The notes under the pieces are model-generated. The model worked only from the letters and a program-made list of their open reading frames with translations, was not told the DNA's origin and did not search any database. From Paraburkholderia sp. BL25I1N1 (GTDB lineage Bacteria > Pseudomonadota > Gammaproteobacteria > Burkholderiales > Burkholderiaceae), in NCBI RefSeq assembly GCF_003002025.1, contig NZ_PVZB01000043.1, positions 1 to 42,152 of the forward strand: a stretch of 42,152 nt of DNA, in the 5' to 3' direction. The position numbers and the translations under genes were made by a program. The stretch's first letter is position 1, and every line of letters begins with the position of its first letter. Below, one piece after another: positions 25,417-34,069 of the stretch.

Positions 25417-26661
25417 ATGGCACTCATCATCGACGATCTGCCGACAGCCATCCGGCAGGCCAAGCAGGAGCTTCGCGCACGACTTCCGAACTATCGTGAT
25501 GTTTTCGCCGAGGTGGATGAAACAATCCGCGCCGAAGCCAGCAGAATTGCCGCGCAACGCAAGCGCGGCGAAAACGTGATCCCCGAAATCCAGTTCTCCG
25601 ACATCGCGGCGCAGCGCGTGAGCGCCGAGCAGATCGAGCTCGTCAAAACGCGTGGCGCGTGTGTGATCCGCAATGTATTCGACCGCACTTTGGTGGAAGG
25701 GTGGGACCGCGACATCGCGGACTACGTCGAACGCAACGACCTGGATACGCGTCTGCAGAACCGCGCCGAGGACAAATACTTTGGCCAGCTCGCGTCGAGC
25801 AAACCACAGATTTACGGCGTGTACTGGTCAAAGCCGCAGGTCCTCGCACGCCAGGCGCCGTCGCTGACTGCGGCCCGTGTCTTTCTGAACCGGTTATGGC
25901 GCAATGAGAGTGAAGGCCGGGTCCATTTCGATCCAGAGCGGGTGCCGGTTTACGCGGACCGGATGCGTCGACGGCCGCCTGGTTCCGAGTCATTGGGCTT
26001 ATCCGCGCACTGCGACGGCGGCTCGGTCGAGCGGTGGATCGAGGCGAATTTCCGCAAGGTGTACCGGCATGTGTTCGACGGCAACTGGCGTCGATATGAT
26101 CCGTTCGACGCTGCGTTCCGGCCGGACGTAGAGGAGATTGCGTCGCCCGCCGTATGTTCGATGTTCCGCACGTTTCAGGGCTGGACCGCACTGACGCCGC
26201 AAGGTCCTGGGGACGGCACGTTGCAACTCGTCCCGATTGCGAATTCGATGGCCTATATCCTGTTGCGCGCCCTTCAGGACGATGTCGCCGACGACGACCT
26301 GTGCGGCGCGATGCCAGGCCGCGCGCTTTCCATCAAGCCGGAATTTCATGCGCCGCTTTTCGACGCGCTTTCATCGATTCCCCACATGCAGGCGGGCGAC
26401 ACCGTGTTCTGGCATAGCGACGTGATCCACGCAGTGGAAGACGCGCACCGCGGCGCAGGCTACAGCAACGTGATGTATATCGCGTCGGCGCCTGCGTGCG
26501 CCAAGAACGACGAATACCTCAAGCGCCAGTTGCCTAGCTTCCTTGAGGGCAAGAGTCCGCCTGACTTCCCCACTGACCATTTCGAAGTCGACTTCGTGGG
26601 ACGCGCAACCGTCGAAGATCTGACACCGCTCGGTAAAGCCCAACTCGGTTTCGATCTGTAA
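25417..26661 (+). CDS. DUF1479 protein, putative Fe(II)/2-oxoglutarate oxygenase (YbiU-like)
   Basis: 414 residues of the DUF1479 family. A jelly-roll metal site is visible: HxD in AHCDGG (H198, D200), a distal histidine in FWHSDVIHAVE (H333 or H338) and Arg345 positioned to bind 2-oxoglutarate. The N-terminal RGACVIRNVFDRTLVEGWDRDI and YWSKPQVLARQAP are typical of the family, whose substrates are unknown. AAGGAGACGAC gives a strong ribosome site. It is followed 73 nt later by a sugar-type solute-binding protein, so the pair may act on a sugar or sugar acid. The oxygenase function is inferred from fold and residues. Confidence 0.9.
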   Translation: MALIIDDLPTAIRQAKQELRARLPNYRDVFAEVDETIRAEASRIAAQRKRGENVIPEIQFSDIAAQRVSAEQIELVKTRGACVIRNVFDRTLVEGWDRDIADYVERNDLDTRLQNRAEDKYFGQLASSKPQIYGVYWSKPQVLARQAPSLTAARVFLNRLWRNESEGRVHFDPERVPVYADRMRRRPPGSESLGLSAHCDGGSVERWIEANFRKVYRHVFDGNWRRYDPFDAAFRPDVEEIASPAVCSMFRTFQGWTALTPQGPGDGTLQLVPIANSMAYILLRALQDDVADDDLCGAMPGRALSIKPEFHAPLFDALSSIPHMQAGDTVFWHSDVIHAVEDAHRGAGYSNVMYIASAPACAKNDEYLKRQLPSFLEGKSPPDFPTDHFEVDFVGRATVEDLTPLGKAQLGFDL

Positions 26662-26734
26662 GCGCTACCCTGGCGCACGCCTTCGCGGCGTGCGCCTGTC
26701 TGGTGATTCATAAAGAAAATTAACGGAGACAGCA

Positions 26735-27982
26735 ATGAACAGAACACTCATGTCAGCTGCAATTGTCGCAGCGGCGCTCGCCACAAGCGCACAGGTCGCA
26801 AGTGCTGCCGAGTCGCTTTCGGTATTGCATTGGTGGACCTCGGGCGGTGAATCGAAGGCGATCAGAGTGCTTAAGAACGACATGAATAAACAGGGTTACG
26901 AGTGGAAAGACTTCGCCGTAGCCGGAGGAGCCGGGGCGGCTGCCATGACGGCGTTGAAAACGCAGGTCATGTCCGGCAACGCGCCGTCGGCTGCGCAGAT
27001 CAAGGGGCCCTTGATACAGGACTGGGCTGATCAAGGCGTGCTGGTCGATATAGACAAGTCCGCGACCGACTGGAAAGCGCAGCTTCCAGCGCAGATCAAC
27101 AAGACCATGATGTCGAAAGGCCACTACGTGGCCGCGCCATTCTCGGTCCACCGAATCAACTGGCTGTGGATCAACAAAGCCGCCCTCGACAAAGTGGGCG
27201 GCAAGGCGCCGACGACATGGCCGGAGTTCTTCGCGCTGGCCGACAGGTTCCGGGCTGCGGGCATTACGCCCGTCGCGCGTGGCGGCCAGCCGTGGCAAGA
27301 CATGACCATCTGGGAGACGGTCGTACTTTCTCAGGGTGCGGATTTTTATCGAAAGGCCATGATCGATCTCGACCAGAAAACACTCACTTCGCCCCAGATG
27401 TTGCAGGTGTTCCAGACTGTCCGGAAGATTCAGGGTTACTTCGACAAAGGCTCGACTGGTCGCGACTGGAATCTCGCGACCGCCATGGTCATCAACGGAT
27501 CGGGCGGGATGCAATTCATGGGGGACTGGGCGAAAGGTGAGTTCGCCAATGCGAACAAGAAGGCCGACGTTGACTATATCTGCGGGGCTGCGCCCGGTAC
27601 GTCGAACGCTTTCACCTACACAGTAGATTCGTTCGTGTTTTTCCAGCAGAACGGCAAGAAAGAAGCGACGCCTGGACAGCTTGCGTTGGCCAGGACAATC
27701 ATGTCCCCCGCCTTCCAGGAGCAATTCAGTCTTTACAAGGGTTCCATTCCGGTGAGGCAGGATGTTGCAATGGACAAATTCGACGCCTGCGCCAGGAAGT
27801 CGTACGCAGACGAGCAAACCACAATCAAATCCAACACGTTCTTTCCGTCGTTCGCGTTTGGTGATGTTCAGTCCTCAGCGACCGAAGGCGCGATTACCGA
27901 TGTCGTGACGGGTTTCATGAACTCGAATGAAGACCCGCAAGAGGCGGTGCGCAAAGTCGCCGCTGCAGCGAAGATCAAATAG
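26735..27982 (+). CDS. ABC transporter substrate-binding protein, sugar type
   Basis: 415-residue periplasmic binding protein of the family 1 sugar group (glucose/mannose GtsA-like). A signal peptide (MNRTLMSAAIVAAALATSAQ) is cleaved near ASA-AES. The mature start LSVLHWWTSGGESKAIRVLK, then WKDFAVAGGAGAAAMTALKT and GGMQFMGDWAKGEF, is characteristic. No permease or ATPase gene follows; transcription meets a terminator about 110 nt downstream. It must use a transporter encoded elsewhere, serve a chemosensory role, or be the remnant of a broken operon. It forms a probable transcription unit with the DUF1479 gene under the AraC regulator. Confidence 0.93.
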   Translation: MNRTLMSAAIVAAALATSAQVASAAESLSVLHWWTSGGESKAIRVLKNDMNKQGYEWKDFAVAGGAGAAAMTALKTQVMSGNAPSAAQIKGPLIQDWADQGVLVDIDKSATDWKAQLPAQINKTMMSKGHYVAAPFSVHRINWLWINKAALDKVGGKAPTTWPEFFALADRFRAAGITPVARGGQPWQDMTIWETVVLSQGADFYRKAMIDLDQKTLTSPQMLQVFQTVRKIQGYFDKGSTGRDWNLATAMVINGSGGMQFMGDWAKGEFANANKKADVDYICGAAPGTSNAFTYTVDSFVFFQQNGKKEATPGQLALARTIMSPAFQEQFSLYKGSIPVRQDVAMDKFDACARKSYADEQTTIKSNTFFPSFAFGDVQSSATEGAITDVVTGFMNSNEDPQEAVRKVAAAAKIK

Positions 27983-28409
27983 ATACGAGCTTCCGGGCCG
28001 CCTCGAGAAAATCAAGTGGTCATGCAAGGTCATTCGAGGATATGGGGTGACCTTTATGAACGTCTCCTCCATGTCTCCATGATGTGGATTTAGCCCGCCC
28101 GCGCGGGCTTCTTTTCTTTGGCGATCCTCTCAGCCACCGCACTGTTGTGTAGCCTGACACGTATTTAGCGCCAGATGAAATAGCCGGAGCGGCTGGAGAC
28201 GTATAGCGCGGCGCTGCATTCAGCGGTGACATAAAAAGATGCTACTGCGACCCGCAAATCAACGAAAAGAGGCCAGAAAAAAGCCCTATTCGTAACGCAA
28301 ACGCACGCACATGACCGATAGAATTTCTTCCGATGCGCACGTTACGCAATGCCACGCGCCCGATACCTGTCGGATCGTTTTCTCACATCGGATTCTCGCT
28401 TAATTCAGC
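27983..28409. other. gap between the binding protein and the RAYT-like gene
   Basis: About 430 bp holding a terminator at 28092-28119 and no supported gene. If the sugar transporter permease genes were ever here, no trace can be recognised. Confidence 0.5.
28092..28119 (+). terminator. Rho-independent terminator behind the sugar-binding protein
   Basis: AGCCCGC-CCGC-GCGGGCT (28092-28109) followed by TCTTTTCTTT, on the plus strand, ends the DUF1479/binding-protein transcript. Confidence 0.88.
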
Positions 28410-29126
28410 ATGACACGGCTTGCACGGCACTACGTCCCAGACCAACCACAGCACGTTATCCTGCAGGGGCTCACAGGGCCTGCATTCCTGGACGAAGGCG
28501 ACTACCGGTACTTCCTCGCCTGCCTGGCAGACGCGGCGCGCGTCGCCGATCTGGCAGTCCACGCGTGGGTACTCATGCCTGACGCGGTACAGCTGCTCGT
28601 CACGCCTTCGTACGAGTCGAGCGTAGCCATGGCGATGCAGGCGATCGGCCGCCGCTATATCGACACCTTCAACCGACGCCATGGACGCCGCGGCACGGTG
28701 TGGCGCGGCGAGTACCGCGCAACCGTGATCGAGCCCGATCGGTATTTCCTGCTCGCGAGCCAGGTCATCGATCATGCGCCGGTGCGCAACCGCGTCGTGG
28801 GCGAGCCGGGAAACTACCGGTGGTCGAGCTACGCGCACCACGTCGGGCTGCGTGTCGATAGCTTCATCAAGGATCATCCGCTCTACCGGGCGCTCGGCCA
28901 TACGCCGTCCGAGCGCCAGCAGGCTTACCGCGATCTCGGCGCACAGGCCCTCGACGAACGCGATGTCGATAACCTGATGCAGTCGACGCTCAAGGGCTGG
29001 GTGCTCGGCAGCGCCACATATTGCGAGTGGGCGGCGCAGACAGCCAATCGACGTTTGATGCCCCTTCTGCTGCGTGACCGGCCGCGCAAAGTTCAGACGA
29101 CGCGCGCCCTCGAACACGTGGGTTAA
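28410..29126 (+). CDS. REP-associated tyrosine transposase (RAYT) homologue lacking the HUH motif
   Basis: 238 residues with the layout of Y1 transposases of the TnpA-REP/RAYT group: opening RLARHYVPDQPQHVILQG, DYRYFLACLADAARVADLAV, HAWVLM, catalytic-helix block RRYIDTFNRRHGRRGTVW and GNYRWSSYAHHVG. The HUH pair, normally in NHVHLL, reads DAVQLL (58-63), so both metal-binding histidines are lost (A59, Q61), while Tyr83 remains. Single-strand cleavage by the usual chemistry should be impossible. From memory, close Burkholderia relatives also lack these histidines, which suggests domestication rather than recent decay, since the frame is intact. Flanking REP-like repeats are not obvious apart from a 9-bp hairpin downstream (29163-29186). 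Confidence 0.82.
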   Translation: MTRLARHYVPDQPQHVILQGLTGPAFLDEGDYRYFLACLADAARVADLAVHAWVLMPDAVQLLVTPSYESSVAMAMQAIGRRYIDTFNRRHGRRGTVWRGEYRATVIEPDRYFLLASQVIDHAPVRNRVVGEPGNYRWSSYAHHVGLRVDSFIKDHPLYRALGHTPSERQQAYRDLGAQALDERDVDNLMQSTLKGWVLGSATYCEWAAQTANRRLMPLLLRDRPRKVQTTRALEHVG

Positions 29127-29162
29127 TCGATAGATCGTCGTGGGTAGGAAGGCTCATGGCAG

Positions 29163-29186
29163 TGTGGGCATTCCTGCATGCCCACA
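29163..29186. repeat. inverted repeat downstream of the RAYT-like gene
   Basis: TGTGGGCAT - TCCTGC - ATGCCCACA, a perfect 9-bp stem 37 nt after the stop codon. It may be a terminator-like hairpin or a REP-type element associated with the RAYT homologue. Only one copy was noticed in the window. Confidence 0.5.
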
Positions 29187-29379
29187 TTTGCTGATGCGAT
29201 AACGCCACAATAGTTGCGCCTCCAACCTCACGCTCGCTGGACTTTATAAACGCGCATCTCGCGCCAGATGATCGAGCGGAGGTGCGTCGTCAGCCGCCTC
29301 CGCGTGCCCGACTGCCAGCTGCGCACCGAATTCAATCGTCATCCTCTCCTCCGCTAAATCCGACGTCCCGCGAATTAAC

Positions 29380-29409
29380 TTGCATCCCGGCCAAATACTG
29401 TATAAATTT
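29380..29409 (+). promoter_or_regulatory. probable promoter of the SOS-boxed operon
   Basis: TTGCAT (29380-29385) is a fair -35. A 17-nt spacer leads to TAAATT, or a 15-nt spacer to TATAAA at 29401. Either -10 lies inside the first LexA box, so bound LexA would block RNA polymerase. Confidence 0.5.
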
Positions 29410-29415
29410 ACAGTA
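29396..29415 (+). promoter_or_regulatory. LexA box 1 (SOS box)
   Basis: TACTGTATAAATTTACAGTA fits the LexA consensus CTGT-N8-ACAG exactly (core 29398-29413), with the flanking TA...TA of the extended 20-bp palindrome. The centre lies 34 bp before the start codon of the first gene. Confidence 0.92.
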
Positions 29416-29433
29416 CTGTTTTTATATACAGGA
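29414..29433 (+). promoter_or_regulatory. LexA box 2 (SOS box)
   Basis: TACTGTTTTTATATACAGGA has a perfect CTGT-N8-ACAG core (29416-29431). Its centre is 18 bp from that of box 1, and it ends 8 nt before the ATG, overlapping the AGGA that would serve as ribosome-binding site. Tandem LexA boxes at this spacing usually mean tight repression. Confidence 0.92.
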
Positions 29434-29439
29434 TCGGCC

Positions 29440-29721
29440 ATGAATCAACTCATCCGCATCTTGAACGACGGTGACCGCGAAACGCTCGCGTCGTTACGCA
29501 AGCATGTCGGAGACGTGCGCGTGGCCGCTGCGGCGCGGCATCTGGGGAGTAACGGCAAACCGTACGTGTCCGCCGTGTGCCGCTATCTCGGCGTGCGTCC
29601 GCCAACGCCTCATCAACATAGCCGGCCTGTTGAAGACTGCATGGTCGGCGATAACTATCTAGCCCAGATCCGCGAGTTGTTGGCACAGCGAAACCGGGCG
29701 TTGTTGAAGCATCGACTTTAA
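29440..29721 (+). CDS. hypothetical protein, first gene of a LexA-controlled operon
   Basis: 93 residues, basic, no signal peptide or membrane segment, family not recognised. A helical N-terminus (MNQLIRILNDGDRETLASLR) is followed by VAAAARHLGSNGKPYVSAVC, which has the look of a helix-turn-helix (alanine helix, glycine turn, second helix), then LGVRPPTP and a helical C-terminus. A small DNA-binding role is possible but unproven. The ATG at 29440 is 8 nt after LexA box 2. Its stop codon overlaps, by one base, an ATG that could open the next frame, so the two genes are almost certainly co-transcribed. Expression after DNA damage is predicted from the operator. Confidence 0.8.
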   Translation: MNQLIRILNDGDRETLASLRKHVGDVRVAAAARHLGSNGKPYVSAVCRYLGVRPPTPHQHSRPVEDCMVGDNYLAQIRELLAQRNRALLKHRL

Positions 29722-29759
29722 TGCTGCGAGTTACTGCGAGTCCTCAGGGAAATAACAAC

Positions 29760-30164
29760 ATGGTTAACGACGCTGCTCCCGATATGGAAGTCCACGACAT
29801 CAACCCTGCCGCCCTCGAACGCGCACTCCGCAGCGCGTCGCTCGATCTGCAGCAGATCATTGCCACGGTCGCAGGTCGTCACCTCGATACTGGTCGTCGC
29901 CGTTACTCAAACAGCGCGCGATTGCCCACCTGGCGCACGCTGCTCGTAATCGACGAACAGGTCTTCGAGAATCGGGGCTTCGTGGCGAGACACAACGAGA
30001 TCGTACGTTCGACGTTTGTCCGGTTTGAGGACAGCCGGTTGTGCGGGATGGATCTCGACGAACCCGTGGACTGGCGGCGTGACGACGACAACCTGCCAGC
30101 CGTGTACCTGCTTGTGCGCGCACTGGTGCAGGCCGACGGTGCTGACGGGGCCGCCCAGGACTGA
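29760..30164 (+). CDS. hypothetical protein, second gene of the LexA-controlled operon
   Basis: 134 residues, acidic at the C-terminus, soluble, no family recognised. The start at 29760 is preferred because AGGGA precedes it at a useful distance; an ATG at 29721, overlapping the upstream stop, would add 13 residues. The N-terminal part contains a long helix (ALERALRSASLDLQQIIATV), the middle WRTLLVIDEQVFENRGFVAR looks like a compact alpha/beta fold, and the C-terminus is LPAVYLLVRALVQADG. Its position behind two SOS boxes and one small basic protein suggests a DNA-damage-induced two-component function such as a repressor/effector or inhibitor pair; this is inference. Confidence 0.75.
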   Translation: MVNDAAPDMEVHDINPAALERALRSASLDLQQIIATVAGRHLDTGRRRYSNSARLPTWRTLLVIDEQVFENRGFVARHNEIVRSTFVRFEDSRLCGMDLDEPVDWRRDDDNLPAVYLLVRALVQADGADGAAQD

Positions 30165-30508
30165 AGTGTGAATATCGGCCCTTATAGGGTTGAATGCGCT
30201 TCAGAAGATTCAAAGTTAAATGAGCCAAATTCCAAATAGTTCAGACTTAAACGAACCACGAGTTCAGGGTGGCTGAGCGGTGCGCCCCGAAAGCTTCATC
30301 CCAGCGGCATGACTAGTTCAAGTCCAAACTCCGCATTTGCGCCGGGCCGCCACCACGACAGGAAATACTGCTTTTAAACAAAAAGTTACCCTGTGCCCAG
30401 TTGTCCCACAACGGTGCGCGCGCAGTCCCGCCCCCACGCCATCCCCGCACAGATCAAAAAAACAAAATGCGCGGGTGGAGCGACGTTGCACTCGTCGTTT
30501 CGACACGA
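30165..30508. other. non-coding gap between converging genes
   Basis: 344 bp between the SOS operon and the end of the polymerase-like gene. No gene is supported. A stretch near 30270-30345 faintly resembles tRNA arms but does not fold as one. No clear terminator was identified. Confidence 0.4.
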
Positions 30509-31672
30509 TCAACTTGTCTTGCAATACCTTGGAAGTGGCTGGTATCGACTCAAGTTTTCCACACGGTGTGCGCTATATGCCGCGAATCGCGGCCAGTAAC
30601 AAATCAAATACGCGAGCGGAATGAAGGAAGTGACAGTAGTCACGCTGACAGTCGCGCTTATAAACAGGAATATCATCATGACGAAACCATCGCTCGCGGT
30701 AAACGCGATGACGGCGAAAACGACTAGTGCACCGAAGAGCCCCAATTCCGCAATTGTGGCGGGAAGGCCGCCAAACAGCGCACCGAGCGCCATGTCTTCC
30801 TGGATCAAGCGGATGTATGGAAGGTATTTGTAGTGGGCCATGATTTCTGCTGCAGTGACGCCCTTAACGATATCCTCGAGCCGCGCGTCGAACATGAACG
30901 CGTAGCCGGCCAACCGGTGGCCAAATGTGTCCGATCCGAAAAAGTCGTTGGATGCAAGGTACACCGAGATCACTGACATCACCACGTAATAGGCGCCCAT
31001 TATCACCAGCGGATGGAGCGAGCGCAACTTGTCCCGAAATGGATAGACCGCTGCAAAGAGGAAAAGCACCATCGACGACTTCGAGAAGCTGATGAAAAGA
31101 CCGAAGAGATAAAGAGCGATGAGTTTTTTATTGGGCGAATCGCTGTAAAGATGCAGGATAAGCGACACCGCAAGCAGCGAAGAGAAGAACCCCGCCTCGC
31201 GTGAGAATCCCGAGACGCGGGTAAAGAAGAAGACCTCATAGAAGTTCGTGTACGTCATTGTCGCGTTGTCGCCCCAGATCAGCTGCGAGAGATTCGTTGG
31301 GCCGAGCTGGTACGAGAAGTCACGATCGATGTAGTACATCGCAAACTGCACGGTTGCGAACAGAATGTTGACGACCATCCACGGATGAAGGTAACTAATG
31401 CGGCGCTCTGCCGTGTACATCAGGTAACCGATGCAGATGCCGATCGACAGAACCCGCACGGCTGCGGAAGGAGAAGTTAGCGCGCATGCCAAAGCCGCAA
31501 TCAGCAATGGGCCGACCCAGCGGCGTGCCGTACTGGCGAGAAAACGGGAAAAATCCGGATCGAGAAACGGAATCACGATATAGAAGTAAAGCGTGGTCCC
31601 GTCCACCTGTGGATTGAGAATCACGCAGGTAAAAAACATATAGAACAACACGGATACTAGTCTGGAGTACAT
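30509..31672 (-). CDS. Wzy-like polysaccharide polymerase/O-antigen ligase-type membrane protein
   Basis: 387 residues with about ten hydrophobic segments and a large central loop, the layout of Wzy polymerases that join lipid-linked repeat units in the periplasm. The segment VSGFSREAGFFSSLLAVSLIL matches the SRE-G-F pattern often seen in exopolysaccharide polymerases. Sequence conservation in this family is low, so the assignment rests on topology, this motif and position: it lies 42 nt behind the Wzc-type kinase on the same strand. Phenylalanine- and isoleucine-rich composition and lower GC than the neighbours are usual for wzy. The repeat unit cannot be predicted. Confidence 0.78.
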   Translation of the reverse strand: MYSRLVSVLFYMFFTCVILNPQVDGTTLYFYIVIPFLDPDFSRFLASTARRWVGPLLIAALACALTSPSAAVRVLSIGICIGYLMYTAERRISYLHPWMVVNILFATVQFAMYYIDRDFSYQLGPTNLSQLIWGDNATMTYTNFYEVFFFTRVSGFSREAGFFSSLLAVSLILHLYSDSPNKKLIALYLFGLFISFSKSSMVLFLFAAVYPFRDKLRSLHPLVIMGAYYVVMSVISVYLASNDFFGSDTFGHRLAGYAFMFDARLEDIVKGVTAAEIMAHYKYLPYIRLIQEDMALGALFGGLPATIAELGLFGALVVFAVIAFTASDGFVMMIFLFISATVSVTTVTSFIPLAYLICYWPRFAAYSAHRVENLSRYQPLPRYCKTS

Positions 31673-31714
31673 TGCTTTCTCAATGCAAGACGCGCAACAA
31701 CCGTCAGGTCGCGA

Positions 31715-34069
31715 TCACGAAGCGCCATGCTCTGCAGGTGGCGGAGTACTTGCCGCGGAGTAGGCCGCCGCATAGCTGTAGCTGCGTTTTTCACTGCGCC
31801 GTCGTGGCATCGCGTTGAATATCATGCCGATCAGACGCGCGCCCGCACGCTCGAGACCTTGCGCGGTGTCCTCCAGCTCTCGTTCGCTCTGGGCGTTCGG
31901 CCGTACCACGAGCACTGTCGATCCCGCGAGAGAAGCGATCAGGTTTGCATCACTAACTGCCAGCACTGGCGGTGTGTCTATGATGACCACGTCATACAGT
32001 CCGCCAAGACGGTCAAGTAGTTGTTGCATGCGAGGTGTCGAGAGCAACCGGGACGGATTGGACGGATACCGGCCCGCAGCGATGAACGAAAGTCCATGAA
32101 CGTCGGTGCTTTGAATGACGGCACCGGCATCGACCTCACCACTCAGAATTTCAGCGAGGCCACCTCTGTTGGTCCGCTTCATGATGGCGGCCAAATGGCC
32201 TCGGCGCATATCGCCGTCGATCAGCAACACCCGCTTGCCGGCTTCCGCGCTCAGGACAGCCAGATTTGACGAGATAAAGCTTTTTCCAGTACCGGGCGTT
32301 GCGCCCGTCACGACAAGCACGTTGTTCGGGGCGTCCTGAATCTGCCGTTGCAATGACGCACGTATGCTTCGCAAAGCTTCGAGCGGCATGTCGTCATACC
32401 CGTCGGTGGCGAGCAGGAAGCGACCGCCGGCCAATACGGGGTCTTGCGGAGCAGAGCCCCCGTAGGTCAATCTGGGTGGCGATCCGGTTACCCTCTCGTC
32501 CCCTGTTTGCTGTGCTCGACCGGAAAGCCCTTTCTTCGCCGGCGGCAGGTTCAAATTCTGCGCACGGTCTAAGCGGGCCTGCTCGTCACTGAACAGCACG
32601 TGACCAAAAACAGGCAGGTTCAGATGTCGCTCGGCCACCAGCGAATTCTCGAGCGAGGAAGACCATAGGCGCCGGACAAAGATGTACAGGAACGCCGCGA
32701 TCAGACCGCCGGCGGCGCCCACGCCGATCACCAGCGGGCGCTTGGGTTTCACAGGGTCAACGGGCAACAACGCGGTATCGATGATGTGCACGTTCCCAAG
32801 CGTCCCGGCCTGCGTCACCGCGAGTTCGTTGGATTTGTTGACCATTGCGACATAGATGTCCTCGGCCACCTTGACGTTACGCGTGAGGTCGGCCGAGCGA
32901 CGCTCCGATGCGGGTAACTGGTCGAAGCGCGCTTCGAACGCACTCTTGGCATTTTGAAGTAGTGCAAGCTGGCTAACGATAGTCTGGACATCACGCGAGT
33001 TCGGCGCAAAGTGACTTTCCAACGCTGCTTTCTGTACCTTGAGTGTCGCGATCTGGCGATCGAACTCAATGCTTCCCTGGAGGTAGGAGGCGGCTTCGGT
33101 ACCCGCCTGCATCGAGCTCGATGCAGTTCTGTACTGGCTCAGTTCGGCCTCTGCCTGCGTCAGGTTGGCGCGAAGCTGCGGCAGTTCTCCAATGATAAAG
33201 TCCCGGGTGGTAAGGGCCTCGGCGCGGTGCTGCGCGATATGAGACGCGATATAGCCTTGCGCGATGCCGTTGGCGATCGCCCGGGCCAATTCCGGATCGG
33301 TGTTCTCGTAGACGATCTGCACGACGCCGGTGTCCTTACCCGACTCGCTGACCTTCAACTGATGCTGGAAACGTTCGATTGCCTTGGCCTCACTTAAGCG
33401 CACTAGCGTGAATTCGGTTCCGGGGCGTGCAACGAGCCGATCCATCGTGAGAGCGACGCCATTGGCTTGAGACGGTACGCCGGGCGTGCCCACAAGCAAG
33501 GTCCGCCCGTTCTGATCGGCGAGACGGTAGCGGCCGTCAGCAAGCGCGGTCAACGTCAATGATTGGTCTTCGAGGCGGGCCGGCACGGTCAGCGAACCGA
33601 CGGACGCCTCCTCTCCGCCCCATGCATAGGAACTCAAGCCGATGGGAGCCGGCATTGGCGAGCCCGGTGTGGCGAATTGCCGAATCATCGCCCCGATAAC
33701 AGCGACGCTCTTCGGTGTTATTAAGGTATCCTGTTTGAATTTCCTGATCACCGGCGCAATCACGCTCCGGCTTTGGATAATCTGAATCTCGGCCTCGGTG
33801 GGTAGCGTGGGCGGAATGACCCGCTCCTGCGCCTTTGACGCTTCACCGAGCGCATTGGGCTGAGGGAAATCAACTTTGACCAACGCGTCGGCGGAATAGA
33901 TTGGGGTCGCCGCGAATGCATAAAGCGCGGCCAGTCCCGTGACCAGCGCGACAATGCCGGCGATCAACCAGACGTTATCTACGATCTGCCGTGCCAGTTC
34001 GCGGGTTGACAACGCATCAGCGTTATTTTGTAGCACGATTGGCGGAGTACGGGAAACACTCGGATTCAT
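31715..34069 (-). CDS. polysaccharide co-polymerase/bacterial tyrosine kinase (Wzc/BceF type)
   Basis: 784-residue inner-membrane protein that controls chain length and export of a Wzy-dependent polysaccharide. TM1 is about residues 30-55 (IAGIVALVTGLAALYAF). A Wzz domain and coiled-coil periplasmic region run to about 430, where a proline-rich TM2 block (VDPVKPKRPLVIGVGAAGGL) is found. The cytoplasmic BY-kinase has Walker A GATPGTGKSF (about 589), Walker A' VLLIDGDMRRG and Walker B VVIIDTPP. The C-terminus carries a tyrosine cluster, SYSYAAAY, the likely autophosphorylation site. AAGGAG precedes ATG 34069; a 13-codon upstream extension is less likely. It is the first gene of an operon with the Wzy-like protein; no Wza or Wzb phosphatase gene is visible. 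Confidence 0.93.
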   Translation of the reverse strand: MNPSVSRTPPIVLQNNADALSTRELARQIVDNVWLIAGIVALVTGLAALYAFAATPIYSADALVKVDFPQPNALGEASKAQERVIPPTLPTEAEIQIIQSRSVIAPVIRKFKQDTLITPKSVAVIGAMIRQFATPGSPMPAPIGLSSYAWGGEEASVGSLTVPARLEDQSLTLTALADGRYRLADQNGRTLLVGTPGVPSQANGVALTMDRLVARPGTEFTLVRLSEAKAIERFQHQLKVSESGKDTGVVQIVYENTDPELARAIANGIAQGYIASHIAQHRAEALTTRDFIIGELPQLRANLTQAEAELSQYRTASSSMQAGTEAASYLQGSIEFDRQIATLKVQKAALESHFAPNSRDVQTIVSQLALLQNAKSAFEARFDQLPASERRSADLTRNVKVAEDIYVAMVNKSNELAVTQAGTLGNVHIIDTALLPVDPVKPKRPLVIGVGAAGGLIAAFLYIFVRRLWSSSLENSLVAERHLNLPVFGHVLFSDEQARLDRAQNLNLPPAKKGLSGRAQQTGDERVTGSPPRLTYGGSAPQDPVLAGGRFLLATDGYDDMPLEALRSIRASLQRQIQDAPNNVLVVTGATPGTGKSFISSNLAVLSAEAGKRVLLIDGDMRRGHLAAIMKRTNRGGLAEILSGEVDAGAVIQSTDVHGLSFIAAGRYPSNPSRLLSTPRMQQLLDRLGGLYDVVIIDTPPVLAVSDANLIASLAGSTVLVVRPNAQSERELEDTAQGLERAGARLIGMIFNAMPRRRSEKRSYSYAAAYSAASTPPPAEHGAS

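Noticed and set aside
28240..29250. Insertion sequence or active transposon around the RAYT-like gene
   Set aside because: No terminal repeats or target duplications were seen and the active site is missing, so it is called as a gene, not a mobile element.
30268..30345. tRNA-like stretch with D-arm- and T-arm-like strings
   Set aside because: No acceptor stem or anticodon arm can be paired around it.
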